From the NCBI GenBank assembly GCA_946965045.2, contig OX337230.1:4030001-4094000 (forward strand): a stretch of DNA of 64,000 nt, written 5' to 3'. Position 1 is the stretch's first letter. Every line of letters starts with the position of its first letter. The stretch comes from Epithemia pelagica (taxonomy: Eukaryota > Bacillariophyta > Bacillariophyceae > Surirellales > Surirellaceae). Positions 52,257 through 63,307 of this stretch are shown here, in pieces. The translations under genes were made by a program, and so were the position numbers. A model generated the notes under the pieces. The model saw nothing but the letters and a program-made list of their open reading frames with translations, had not been told where the DNA came from and did no database searches.

Positions 52257-53384
52257 ATGAGCATGACACTGAAAGAACAAGCATGGCAGTCGGGTCTTGT
52301 CCTTTTGGACGAGACAGCAGAATGGAATGAAACCAAATGGCCTCCTCTTGTGGGTGGATGGCGTGACGATCATGCTACAGTCGTACTTGATCATCCCAAT
52401 AAGGACAACGATACCAACAACAAGGGGCAGACGGTTGTCGTGTTGGGAGGACGAGAACGAGGCCAAGGCGTTGTCAATTCCGTTCTTGTATTAAATTTAA
52501 CAGATCCAAATAAGCAGTGGCGAGAAGGACTGCCCATGAATAAGAGTCGTGAAGGACATGCCGTTGTTGTGTGCAACGGAGGGGTCTACGTGATGGGAGG
52601 ATTCAATGGAAGATATTTTGATTGTATGGAACGAATTGATTCCAATGATTTGCTACTGCAATCATCTTTTACAACAAGCAGTACGCATGAGAGTTATTGG
52701 ACGACATTAAACTGTCGATTGTCAACGGGACGATATGGATGTTGTGCCGTTGCGGTGCACAATCGATATATTGTTGTAATCGGTGGATGTAACATTCGTT
52801 ATTTGTCGTCGGTCGAGATTAATGATACCACGAACCACACTGTCATTGAGGGACCATCCATGAACGTTCATCGATCATCTTGTTCCAGTGCGGTCGTTGG
52901 CCACCGCATCTTTGTCGTTGGAGGATATAATAACAATCACGGTAATCTTGACTCGGTGGAGTATTTAGACTTTACAGTGCCAAGTGAGAACGAGGAGACG
53001 AAGGTGGAAACGGCTGCTTCAGTGACTTATTCCTCCTCGTCCTCTTCCTCTTGGACGACTCACTCGGATCTGGTGCTTTCCGAGCCACAATTTTGTTGTT
53101 CCGTGGTTGCTGAGGGATCTTGTCTGGTGGTGGCGGGAAACAATCGAACCATGCAAGTCTTGGACACGCACCACAATCGCGTGTGGAATCTCCCAGCACT
53201 CGTAAATCGACATCGCTGCAGTATGGTGACGGTTGCCAATCAAGTTGCCATTATTGGTGGATATGAGAATCCAACCTGTGCGACACTGCCACTCATGGAC
53301 AAGAATTCGTGGTGCTTTCAACGACTCTGTGAGCAGCATATCCAAACGCATGTTCTCATTCGTGAGAAGAAGGAGTGGGTATGA
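52257..53384 (+). CDS. Kelch-repeat protein
   Basis: 375 residues, no intron. After a short N-terminus (MSMTLKEQAWQSG) come five to six kelch blades marked by di-Gly motifs: VVVLGGRE, VYVMGGFN, IVVIGGCN, IFVVGGYN, SCLVVAGNN, VAIIGGYE. Each is followed by a conserved Trp/Tyr or an acidic strand (NSVLVLNL, DSVEYLDF, TMQVLDT). No F-box, BTB or signal peptide, so a stand-alone propeller binding an unknown partner in the cytosol. C-terminus basic (IREKKEWV). It is the complete third member of the tandem 675-bp array. Confidence 0.88.
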   Translation: MSMTLKEQAWQSGLVLLDETAEWNETKWPPLVGGWRDDHATVVLDHPNKDNDTNNKGQTVVVLGGRERGQGVVNSVLVLNLTDPNKQWREGLPMNKSREGHAVVVCNGGVYVMGGFNGRYFDCMERIDSNDLLLQSSFTTSSTHESYWTTLNCRLSTGRYGCCAVAVHNRYIVVIGGCNIRYLSSVEINDTTNHTVIEGPSMNVHRSSCSSAVVGHRIFVVGGYNNNHGNLDSVEYLDFTVPSENEETKVETAASVTYSSSSSSSWTTHSDLVLSEPQFCCSVVAEGSCLVVAGNNRTMQVLDTHHNRVWNLPALVNRHRCSMVTVANQVAIIGGYENPTCATLPLMDKNSWCFQRLCEQHIQTHVLIREKKEWV

Positions 53385-53917
53385 GTATTTGTTGGGAGAA
53401 TCCTGGCAATTCATGGATTTGTACATGGTGCCTTCCATACGGGCACACTCCGAATTGCTCTCGAACTGTCGGAACAATGATATGTTGTGTTGTGCAATGA
53501 AATGCTTCGAGTACAATGAGATGCTCGAATCATCGTGGAATCATTCATGGCACAACACAAAGTTTACATGGAGATTCCATCATGGTTATTCCATCATGGT
53601 ACACAGTATGTGAGTTGGGATGGTGTGGTGGTGCATTGTCAATGACGTGACAAATAGGATACACAAGATATAACTAAGGAGTTAACCTATGATCTCCTTT
53701 CTAAAAGCTTCCTAAAAGCTCGTGACGACAACATGGCAAGTATTATTGAAAAGTAGAATTTCGCGGATAGTGCTTCCTCAGCTTTGGACGTGATATATGC
53801 AACCTGTTGCACACTACCTGCCATCCTCCTCGTTACCACCCTGTCAGACATGTGTATTGGTCCTGACTTAGTATTATTGCTTACGAATTGATTTCGAGGT
53901 TGTGTAGGATGTTGCAT
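53385..53917. other. Between convergent kelch genes, shared 3' flank
   Basis: 53390-53660 resembles 58020-58330, and 53690-53917 resembles 58340-58570, in the same order and orientation. Includes a hairpin and a doubled TTCCATCATGGT. No gene. Confidence 0.6.
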
Positions 53918-55054
53918 TCACAGTGGGGATACCAACTCCTTCTTTTCACGAATGAGAGCATCCGTTTGGATATGTTTCTCACAGAGTTGACGAAAACACC
54001 ACGAATTCTTATCCATGAGTGGAAATGACGCACAGGTCGGATGATCAAATCCACCAATCACGGCAACTTGATTGGCAACAGTCACCAAACTGCAGCCTGT
54101 ATGGTAGTTTTCGAGTGGTGGGAGATTCCACACGTGGTTGTGGTGTGTATCCAAGATTTCCATGGTTCGATGGTTTCCCGCCACCACCAGACAAGATCCC
54201 ACGGCAACCACTGAACGACGCATTTCTGGCTCCGAAAGCACCAGATCAGAGTGAGTCGTCCAATAAGAGGACGAGGAAAAAGTCACTGTAGCAGCAGCAG
54301 TTTCCACCTTTGTCTCCTCGTTCCCACTTGGCGCTGCAAAGTCTAAATACTCCACCGAGTCAAGAATATGGTTGTTGCTAAGGCCTCCAACGACAAAGAT
54401 GCGGTGACCAACGACCGCACTGGCACATAATTCTCGAGGAACGTTCATGGATGGTCCCTCAATGACAGTTTGGTTCGTGGTATCAATAATCTCCACCGAG
54501 GATAAGTCATCTCTCGCCCTGTCCTTTCCACCCATTAAAACAATATATCGATTGTGCACCGCAACGGCACAACATCCTCTTCGTTGTGTTGATAGTCGAC
54601 AATTCAATGTTGTCCAATTGATCTCGTGAGTGGTGCTTGTTGTTAAAGCTGCTTGTAGTAAATCATTGGAATCAATTCGTTCGATACAATCCAAAGATCC
54701 TCCGTTGTATCCTCCCATCACGTAGACACCGTCGTTGCACACAACAACGGCATGTTCACGGCGTCTCTTTTTCATGGCTGGTCCTTGTCGCCAGTGCATG
54801 TTGGATTCTGCTAAATTCAATACAAGAACGGAATTGACAATGCCTTGACCTTGTTGAACTCCTCCCAACACGACAACCGTCTGCCCCTTGTTGTTGGAAT
54901 CGGTGTCCTGATCGGGATGATTCAGTACGACCGTAGCATGATCGTAACGCCATTCACCCACAAGAGGAGGCCAATCGGTTTCATTCCATTGCGCTGTTTC
55001 GTCCGGTAGGAAAAGCCCCGACTGCCATGCTTGTTGTTTCAGTGTGGTGGCCAT
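53918..55054 (-). CDS. Kelch-repeat protein (leftward paralogue)
   Basis: 378 residues from ATG 55052-55054 (MATTLKQQAWQSG), chosen because it aligns with the other kelch starts; the open frame continues to 55168 only through a non-ATG codon. Same blades as its neighbours: VVVLGGVQ, VYVMGGYN, IVLMGGKD, IFVVGGLS, CLVVAGNH, VAVIGGFD. Convergent with 52257-53384. Its leader is unlike the rightward genes' leader, though ATGGGCTCCAT and ACCTCC words recur near 55190. Confidence 0.87.
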   Translation of the reverse strand: MATTLKQQAWQSGLFLPDETAQWNETDWPPLVGEWRYDHATVVLNHPDQDTDSNNKGQTVVVLGGVQQGQGIVNSVLVLNLAESNMHWRQGPAMKKRRREHAVVVCNDGVYVMGGYNGGSLDCIERIDSNDLLQAALTTSTTHEINWTTLNCRLSTQRRGCCAVAVHNRYIVLMGGKDRARDDLSSVEIIDTTNQTVIEGPSMNVPRELCASAVVGHRIFVVGGLSNNHILDSVEYLDFAAPSGNEETKVETAAATVTFSSSSYWTTHSDLVLSEPEMRRSVVAVGSCLVVAGNHRTMEILDTHHNHVWNLPPLENYHTGCSLVTVANQVAVIGGFDHPTCASFPLMDKNSWCFRQLCEKHIQTDALIREKKELVSPL

Positions 55055-56623
55055 TGTTCCTTCCAACAGGAAGCCGTCGAGCAAAAGTGTTGGATGAGCA
55101 AATCGCGTGCAAGCTTTTATAGTGTGGTTGAGAATGGAGGTCTCGGTTCCTCGTATACTATCGAACACAGCAGGATGGAAATGGACCGAATGGGCTCCAT
55201 ACCAAAACTGATGATGCGCAAAAAGGCACTGGTATTTCCGGGTTTACGTCCAACACGTACGGCGGACGGACAAAGGCGAACGCCGGGGGGGGGGGCGAAC
55301 AACACGAAACACCCCTCGTTCCACCCTAAATCTCAATATCTTCTGGGCAGTGCCTCCGGGCGCCCCCACATTTTTTGGAGGAATGCCGTCACACTTTTTT
55401 CCCTTCTCCGTTTCGGCAGGAGCACAAAACAACAACAACACCCACACCATGGGACGCTATTGTCTTGAGAATGACGACCACAATGACACTAGGGTTACGA
55501 CGAATGGTGGAAGAACTTGGCCCTTTGTGGCACAAGAAGGAGAGGAAGGATCTCTCGTCCCATATGGTATGGACGAATGCACGGGGGAGGCACTCGGATC
55601 AGCCCCCACAGGAGACAAACGACGACGAATGGCGGAGCTTCCATGGCGTCGGACATTGACTGGGACCCTGCGGAATGAAGGTTGTGGATCGAGGGCTCAG
55701 AAAAGAACGAACCACGGTCCAGACAGAAGACCCATTTTAGGAAAAAAATCAACCGCACACGGCAATTAAGCGAAACAGCAAGGAGTAAAACCCCAGCATC
55801 AGTAGCCTGGATCCCCTATACATGGGACGTTGATCTCCGCCGCAAAATGAAACGAAAACAGGTGGAGCACTATGGAGAACGAGGCGCAAAAAGATGCGGA
55901 GAACGTCGTTGCAAATGCCGTTGCATTTGCAACGGCTTCCGCCGCCTCTTTATGTGCCTCTTTCATATGCCTCTACCAAAATTGACCAACGCACACAAGT
56001 CACGGATGGAGGGGTACATTCTAAATTTGGATCGAGACACTTGTGGCTTGGTACTGTGTGTGTCTGTGGTTCTCGCCCATATGACTATCAGTGACGTGTG
56101 GGCATTCCAGCGCTCTCACCGGTGCAGTTGTTCCAACCACCACACCCTATCTCCGAGCTATTCTGGGGTGTGGTGCTTGTGACAAATGCCCAGGTGGGGA
56201 ACCCAGATCAGCTGCCACAGGAAACGACTTTAAGCGGAGGTTCCATGGACGAGTGACGGAACCAACCAGTTCCAATGAATTCCTCGCAAATCATGGAAAA
56301 GTAACAAATGCTATATCAGCAATGGCTGAGTATTTGTTGGAACAATGCTGGCATATCATGGATTTGTGCATGATGCCTTCCCAACGGGCACTCGGAATTG
56401 CTCTCAAACTGCCAGAACAAACGTTGTGTGTTGTGCAATGAAATGATTCGAGTACAATGAGATGTTGGAATCACCTCATTGAACTGAAATCATTTCATGG
56501 CACAACGCATTGCACAACACAAAGTTGGCATTTCAAGGAGCGCTGCGATGGACTCAATCCATCGAAAATGGTTGTGCAACGAGACGAAACAAGGTCGGCA
56601 CAGTAGCGCGCGCGAACCCGGAA
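55055..56623. other. Repeat-rich intergenic region, second copy of the pre-kelch unit
   Basis: A G11 run near 55287-55297. From 55490 the order of blocks repeats that of 49150-50650: GACGAATGGCGGAGCTT block, hairpin (about 55880-55965), GGTGTGGTGCTTGTGA block, hairpin (56425-56525), then the kelch leader. No convincing gene; the 116-codon ORF 56091-56441 is part of the repeat. Confidence 0.55.
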
Positions 56624-56881
56624 ATACCAGTGCTTTGTTGTGCTGTATCATCTATGGAGCCCGATGGAGTAACGCCATTTTGTCGGTAGAGGTTCCTTTA
56701 TCTGTTTTGTTTTCGATTGACCGGTACTCCTACGACCGACAGACACCTCCGTTCTCAAACAAAACCATCCATTTTTCGTGAAATCAGTCGTGCTTCCAGT
56801 CCGCACCCATCAGCATGAGCACATCACAGCGGAGCACAGCAAACCACCGAATCATAAATTCTGCAGTCAACGTTTGGAACC

Positions 56882-58024
56882 ATGAGCATGACACTGAAAG
56901 AACAAGCATGGCAGTCGGGTCTTGTCCTACCGGACGAAACAGCGCAATGGAATGAAACCAATTGGCCTCCTCTCGAGGGAAGATGGCGAATCGAACATGC
57001 TTCGGTCGTACTGAACCATCCCGATCAGGACAACGATACCAACAACAAGGGGCAGACGGTTGTCGTGTTGGGAGGACGTCAACGAGGCCGACGCTCTGTC
57101 AATTCCGTTCTTGTATTAAATTTAACAGATCCAAATAAGCAGTGGCGAGAAGGACTGCCTATGAATAAGAGTCGTGAAGGACATGCCGCTGTTGTGTGCA
57201 ACGGAGGGGTCTACGTGATGGGAGGATTCAATGGAGGATCTTTGGATTGCATGGAACGAATTGATTGCAATGATTTGCTACTGCAATCATCTATTACAAC
57301 AAGCAGTACGCACGAGAGTTATTGGACAAAATTGAAATGTCGATTATCAACGGGACGATATAGATGTTGTGCTGTTGCGGTTCACAATCGATATATTGTG
57401 GTAATGGGTGGACGGGCCAGGGGGGAAAGCTTGTCGTCGGTGGATATTCTTGATACCAGTGACCACACTGTCATGAAGGCACCATCCATGACTGCTCCAC
57501 GAGTATCTTGTTCCAGTGCGGTCGTTGGCCACCGCATCTTTGTCGTTGGAGGCAATAATTTCAATCACGGCATTCTTGACTCGGTTGAGTATTTTAACTT
57601 TGCAGTGCCAAGTGAGAACCAGGAGACAAAGGTGGAAACTGCTGCTGCTACAGTGACTTTTTCCTCGTCCTCTTATTGGACGACTCACTCTGATCTGGTG
57701 CTTTCGGAGCCAGAAATGCGTTGTACAGTGGTTGCCGTGGGATCTTGTCTGGTGGTGGCGGGAAACCATCGAACCATGGAACTCTTGGATACACACCGCA
57801 ACCACGTGTGTAATCTCCCACCACTCGAAAATCGCCGTACAGGCTACAGTATGGTGACTGTTGCCAATCAAGTTGCCATTATTGGTGGATATGAGAATTC
57901 TACCTGTTTGACACTGCCCCTCATGGACAAGAATTCGTGGTGCTTTCAACGACTCTGTGAGCAGCATATCCAAACGGATGTACTCATTCGTGAGAAGAAG
58001 GATTGGGACAATCCTGGCAATTAA
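56882..58024 (+). CDS. Kelch-repeat protein (second rightward gene)
   Basis: 380 residues. The first 13 residues and the leader are those of 52257-53384; divergence rises along the gene, with hot spots at 56940-57010 and 57410-57490. Blades: VVVLGGRQ, VYVMGGFN, IVVMGGRA, IFVVGGNN, CLVVAGNH, VAIIGGYE. The C-terminus ends differently (KKDWDNPGN) because the stop has moved into the shared 3' flank. Intact; function as for the other kelch proteins. Confidence 0.88.
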   Translation: MSMTLKEQAWQSGLVLPDETAQWNETNWPPLEGRWRIEHASVVLNHPDQDNDTNNKGQTVVVLGGRQRGRRSVNSVLVLNLTDPNKQWREGLPMNKSREGHAAVVCNGGVYVMGGFNGGSLDCMERIDCNDLLLQSSITTSSTHESYWTKLKCRLSTGRYRCCAVAVHNRYIVVMGGRARGESLSSVDILDTSDHTVMKAPSMTAPRVSCSSAVVGHRIFVVGGNNFNHGILDSVEYFNFAVPSENQETKVETAAATVTFSSSSYWTTHSDLVLSEPEMRCTVVAVGSCLVVAGNHRTMELLDTHRNHVCNLPPLENRRTGYSMVTVANQVAIIGGYENSTCLTLPLMDKNSWCFQRLCEQHIQTDVLIREKKDWDNPGN

Positions 58025-58342
58025 TGGATTTGTGCATGGTGCCTTCCAACCGGGCACACTCCGAATTGCTCTCCAACTGTCGGAACAATGAAATGTTGTG
58101 TTGTGCAATGAAATGATTCGAGTACAATGAGATGCTCGAATCATCGTGGAATCATTTCATGGCACAACACAAAGTTGACATGGACTGTAATGCAACGACA
58201 CACAACCGTGACGGCATCCACTTTGGTTGTGTCGACCCAGCGAGATTCCATCATGGTGATTCCATCATGGTACACAGTATGTGAGTTGGGATGGTGTGGT
58301 GGTGCATTGTAAATGACGTGACAAATAGGATACACAACATAA
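58025..58342. other. 3' flank of the kelch gene
   Basis: Parallel to 53390-53660, with an extra ~50 bp (58185-58240) containing CTTTGGTTGTGTCGACCC. Hairpin copy at 58095-58175. No gene. Confidence 0.55.
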
Positions 58343-58640
58343 CTAAGGAGTTAACATGATCTTCCTAAAAGCTCGTGACGTCAACATGACAAGTATTGGA
58401 AAGTAGAACTTCACTGATATTGCTTCCTCAGCTTTTGACGTGGTATGCAACCTGTTGCACCGTAAGTGCCATCCTCTTCGTTGTACCACCATGTCAGACA
58501 TGTGTATTGGTCCTGACTTGGTATTGCTTACGAATTGAGTTCGAGGTTGTGCAGCATGTTGCATTCCCATTGGGGATACCCACTCCTTCTCATCACGAAT
58601 GAGAGCATGCATCCGTTTGGAGGTTGCTCACAGAGTTGTA
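58343..58640 (-). pseudogene. 3' remnant of a leftward kelch gene
   Basis: 58560-58640 matches the last codons and stop region of 53918-55054 (ALIR.EKE.VSP), and 58343-58560 matches that gene's downstream sequence. The rest of the gene is gone, cut at a palindrome. It shows that the whole convergent kelch pair was duplicated and then lost one partner. Confidence 0.7.
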
Positions 58641-58866
58641 AATCTACTTTAATAGCCAGGGTGGACGAGGAGGAGCTAGGGTGTGAGGAGTGGCTTAACT
58701 CCGAGAAGGGCAATAGCGACGAGGAGTGGACTGCCCCTGTGAGATCCGCGTAAGCGGATCGAGGGGGCAGTCCACGACGAGAAGCTATTGCCCGACGAGG
58801 AGTTTAGCCACGAGGAGCGCCCTGCGACGAGGAGTCCCCCCGGGGCTATTAAAGTATGTTAGCTTC
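58641..58866. repeat. Long imperfect palindrome, about 105-bp arms
   Basis: Centre GATCCGCGTAAGCGGATC (58745-58762). Paired blocks outward: GGACTGCCCC/GGGGCAGTCC, GGGCAATAGC/GCTATTGCCC, GTGGCTTAACTCC/GAGTTTAGCCAC, CTTTAATAGCC/GGCTATTAAAG. Many GACGAGGAG words occur on the + strand. It may be a foldback or MITE-like element that truncated the kelch remnant. Confidence 0.8.
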
Positions 58867-59263
58867 CTTTGTCACGAGGAGTCCTGCCCGCGCACCCTAG
58901 GTAATTTTCGTTCTTCCTAAGTGATCGTTTCTCTCAATTGATACTTAGTAATCGCTGGCCTATTTAGCTTTCTACATTCACGCCGGCACAATGTTAGTTA
59001 GGTATCTTGCTTGCGTGCTTGCGCACCTCATCCGATTGCTCGCGTTGCTCAAATAGCATCATACTGTCGTGCTTGCGCAACAAATCCGATGGCTCGCGTA
59101 AGTCAAATAGGTACATAGGACAAGTCGTGTTGTTTACATAGGCGTGACACACTAATACATAAGTAATTTCTATTTATTACTTACATCCCCCACCCCCCCC
59201 AACTGACAATCCCACGATTCTCTCGTACAGACGACACATTTTGTGCAACGACAACACAACAAC
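58867..59263. other. Intergenic upstream of the recombinase gene
   Basis: Two 42-bp imperfect direct repeats at 59015-59056 and 59069-59110 (GTGCTTGCGCA...CAAATAG). AT-rich TATTTATTACTTA near 59171 and a C-run at 59186-59200 lie before the ATG. Confidence 0.5.
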
Positions 59264-62200
59264 ATGATGAGAAAAGGAAGACAACCGACCATGGTGACTC
59301 CTCCTCCTTCTGGAGGAGTTGGTAGTGCTTCCAAACAGGTTGATTGTGAAGTCGTAGACCTTTGCACTCCTCCTCAAGTAATAGATCTTTGTAGTTCGTC
59401 TTCCTCGTCTAGTTGCTCATCAGACTCTTCGGGGGAAACTCTTGTCTTTATCACAAAGGACAATGCAACAGACGAATGGGATGGTAATCTCTTTCGCCGT
59501 TTGGAGATCTACTACGACTGCACTGGGTCATCCGACGACTTCAGCGCCTGTAGTTCCGACCCTTGGATCATGGAAATCCTACAGAGACGGTAAGTTTTCG
59601 CCGCGTTTCCCACCATTGTCGTGTGTTTTCCTTCCAGACGTCTTCCCAAAATTTCAAACCACCTGCCGTGCGCGCGCGCATGGTCGAGTCGCTGTTATGT
59701 TTCCTACTGATTCCTACGTACAGCCTACGTGTCCGCACATTGTTGCAAGTGTCACCGTCTTCACTTTCCTCACCCTCATTTTTCATTGTGCACTGTTTTT
59801 TCATCGTCGTTTCGCAGCCCGACCATGGCGACTCGACAATCTTGCCGCCAAATGGAGCGGGCAGCTGCGAGAAACAACGACGACACCACCAACTCAACCA
59901 ATAACGTCAACCCGTACCGCAATTCCAGGCGCCCACCCGACAACCGTGCGAATCGTCCACCTTTGACAGAAACAAATATTCCTCCTTCCCGAAATCGTCG
60001 TCAACAACAACAGGACGATAACCAAGCACCTGAGCAATCAAAGTAAGTACGAGTGTGTTCTACTGTTTTCTATCGTTATCTGAGTTGTAACTAACCACCG
60101 TGTTTCCTTATACCCCTTCAGCATTGTTGCGAGGCCTGATCCTTCTTCCCGTCGTCGTCAACTGGAACAACTTGACCTTCCCAACCATGCGAACGACGCC
60201 CTTCTGAATGCTGCCACGGTTGTTGAATCATGCAAAGTAGATACCAAGTTGGTCTCCCAAGCATTGGTGAAGCGGATGTATTTGACATGGGATACCGAAA
60301 CAGGCACCATGCGGATTGGTGAGGCTTCATTCAACCCGCCCACCATGGACTCGTCCTGTGCACGATCGTTGGCTGCCTGGAGCCAGTATTGTCGCCTCTC
60401 TCCCACCATCTACGGGAACAGTACCTTCACCATCCGAGACCTTACCGGATGCAAGGCTTCCTACGATAAGGAAAAGTCGGCATCGGTCAACAAGTTTCTC
60501 GAATGCTTGCAAAAGCATCACGAGATGCACTTCCTTTTGGAGATTCTTGAAGACATCGACGAGTTGTCTGGTGCACAAACACCAACCCCACTTCTTTTCC
60601 TAGCACTTCGAGGAGTCAAAACTCCATCCAAGTTGACATTGTTGAATAGCGCCGTAATGGTTTTCTTGGTGAACCACCGAATGCGTGGATTCAACCCGGA
60701 GACAGACGACGTGGAAGATCCCAAGTATTTCTTCCAACCCAACACAACAATGAAGATGCTGAACCATCTCTTTGCTCTTCTACGAACACATGGCATCGTC
60801 ATCGCCCAAAGCGATCTTCGGAACGGGCATGGCAACTACCATGCCTACCTTGCCGACATTTGGAACAAGGCAGCCCTCGTCCGTCCCGAATTCGGCCGCC
60901 TCCCGCAACGTGCACCCACGGCATTCGACGATGAAGAAAAAATGCGGACGTGCGAGCCAGAGCTTCGGCCGTTCGAACCCGGCCAATATGCGACGGCCTT
61001 GAGCATGGGAGTGTACAAATCGTCACGAGATTTTGGCCTTCGGGGACCAGAAGTAAGTTGTTGTTGTTGTGTTTGTTGACTGTTGTCGTTGTTGCTGTTG
61101 TCTAACAGTTTGGTTGTTGCATGTTGTTGTCTCCAGATAAGATTATTTAAAGTTTCGGATCTTATCTTTATTGCACGTCTAGACAAATCATACGGAATGT
61201 TGGCTGGGCTTCCCGCGATTATTCTGAAAGAATCTGTGCTTGAGAAATCGTCGCATCTCGCGACGAACAATCTCGCCTTCGATCGAGTCGCGAACGACAC
61301 CCGAGACTCGACCCATATGGTAATCGAAAACCCTGACGACAAATTCTCGACGTACAAGATCCTGACGCACCTCATGAAGGTGGGTCACCCGCCAGGGTGG
61401 CAAGGTCTGTTGTTTCTGGAGCAGGTACCCGCCAAGCACATGGCGGCCCGAAAGGATGGTGCGAAGCACCTCGGTTGGACGGAGTTAGTCCCTGAAACTT
61501 CGCAGACCGATGCGGATGGATCGGGCTTCAAGTGTGCGGGTAGATTGGGCTCAAACTGGCCGAATAGGAATGCCCGTCAACTTGCCATTCGTTGCAAGTT
61601 TGACAACGCCGAGAAAGTAACGTTTCGGACCGGACGACGAACTGGCATCTCAAAAGTTGCCAACTGTGGAGTACCCCAAAAAGCCTCCGATTCCTTCGCC
61701 CGTCATAAGTCATCTTCAGTCAACGTCTTGTACCAAGACTTGACAGCGGAGAACCACCAACGGACCATAACGGCAAATTGGTACCGGCCACCCGAAAAGA
61801 ACGACGAGGAATCCGACAGCAACAAAGAAAACGTGAAGAAAGGTACGTACAGCGGTCATGACATGATCGTTACTACTATTTACTCTCTCACTGTATTGTT
61901 TTCTTGTGATTCAGACGACAAAAAGAAGAAGAAGAACAAGAAGAAGAAGAAAGAGTCGTCTTCCCCCTCATCGTCATCGTCGTCGTCGTCTACAGACATC
62001 GATACATTTCTCCAAAAGGCTAAGAAGAAGATTCTTCGTCGTAAGGCATTGGAGAAGCTGAAGGCTTCGAAGGAGGATGATTCCTCAATCGAAGATGAGA
62101 ATTCGTTGGCTCGCATCTATCGTCTCTTGGACGACAAGCCATCCAAGTCGTCCAAGTCCAAGTCGAATGGTACGTTGATTGTTGTGTTTGTGTTTCATAA

Positions 62201-63307
62201 CTTTTTATCGTTGCATCTTCTCACTTTCTCATGTTCTTTTTATCAGTCTCGGAATCCAAGAAGAAACGCAAGAAGAAGAAGAAGAAGACGAGTAGGAAGT
62301 CAATCGCATACTCTTCGTCCTCGTCGTCATCGTTGTCTGGTTGCATCGAACTTCTTTCTCATCATCGCAAGAAGAAAAAGATGACTCCCCCCAACACCAT
62401 CACTGGTACGTTGATTGTGTGTGTTTTTTGTTGATTGTTGGTTTGTTGTTCTCATGTGATGTTTTCCCTTTCTTTCATTGTTGTATTCTCAGTTCCACCA
62501 CAACCGTCGTCTCTTGTTCCGCAGCTTTCCCCCTCTCAATCCACGCAACCTCCACCACCAACAGCAACTGTGAAACCGCCGCCACCAACAGCAACTCTGA
62601 AACCGCCGCCACCACCATCCTCAACAACAGACCATCTTGCACCAGCTCAAACCAACGGAGCTTTGCAACCAGGTCCACCACCAACAACAACCACCATCGT
62701 CGAGGCGACTGTGCAACCTGCACCAACAACAACCACAACAACCGCCATCGTCGAGGCGACTGTGCAACCAGCACCAACAACAACCACAACAACCGCCATC
62801 GTCGAGGCGACTGCTCCAATTGCGCAACCACCACCAGTTCCACCGCCACCCATTTCCGCTACGACCCCCGCCATGCCACCACCAACAACAACAACAGCAC
62901 CTACCGTGCCAGCACCAGCTCCTCCGCCAACGTCGACGGAACACCAACCATACCACCACCAACCATACCACCACCAAGAGTTTCGCACTGGTTCCGGCGG
63001 CCACAACGACGGTGGTCGCGACCGGTCGGTTGATTGTCGTGTGGAGGAGCACCATCGTGTTGCTTACCATCGCAACAACTGGTACCCCCCTCCTCCACGG
63101 TCGGATACACCACCACCATACCATCATCACCATTCCTCACGAGGATACAATCATCACCGCCCATACACGCCATCGCCACCGCCGTATTACCATCACCACC
63201 ACCGTGGCAGTGGATACACCCCTCCACCTCCCCCTCCACCTCGTCACCATCATCGCGGTTCACATCATCATCATGGAAGTAGCCACGGATATGGCTACAA
63301 CTACTGA
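59264..63307 (+). CDS. Tyrosine recombinase (Crypton-like), seven exons
   Basis: Exons 59264-59589, 59818-60042, 60122-61052, 61137-61842, 61915-62169, 62247-62405, 62493-63307; every intron is GTAAGT or GTACGT to (C/T)AG and the phases join, giving 1,138 codons. Residues 1-165 are Ser-, Asp- and Gln-rich. Box I of tyrosine recombinases spans the exon 3/4 junction: FGLRGPE (489-494), then IRLFKVSDL. Box II: RTGRRTGIS (about 658), with Arg or Thr where His is usual, then ARHKSS (His 684) and VLYQ (Tyr 693). His-to-Tyr spacing is nine residues and Arg-to-His 22-23, as in XerD. Exons 5-7 add a Lys/Ser tail, a Pro/Thr/Ala region with three IVEAT repeats, and a His/Tyr/Pro end. Cryptons use this enzyme alone to move; a seven-exon host-like gene may be domesticated. 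GTG 59243 is not used; ATG 59264 is. Confidence 0.68.

Noticed and set aside
56091-56441. 116-codon ORF as a real gene (with a relative at 50131-50400)
   Set aside because: The similarity extends through non-coding flanks, the relative has a stop in the middle, and no leader, domain or intron supports it.
62475-63133. Several long ORFs on both strands opposite exon 7
   Set aside because: CAA/CCA/CAC repeats leave all frames open; only the frame joined by splice sites continues the recombinase.
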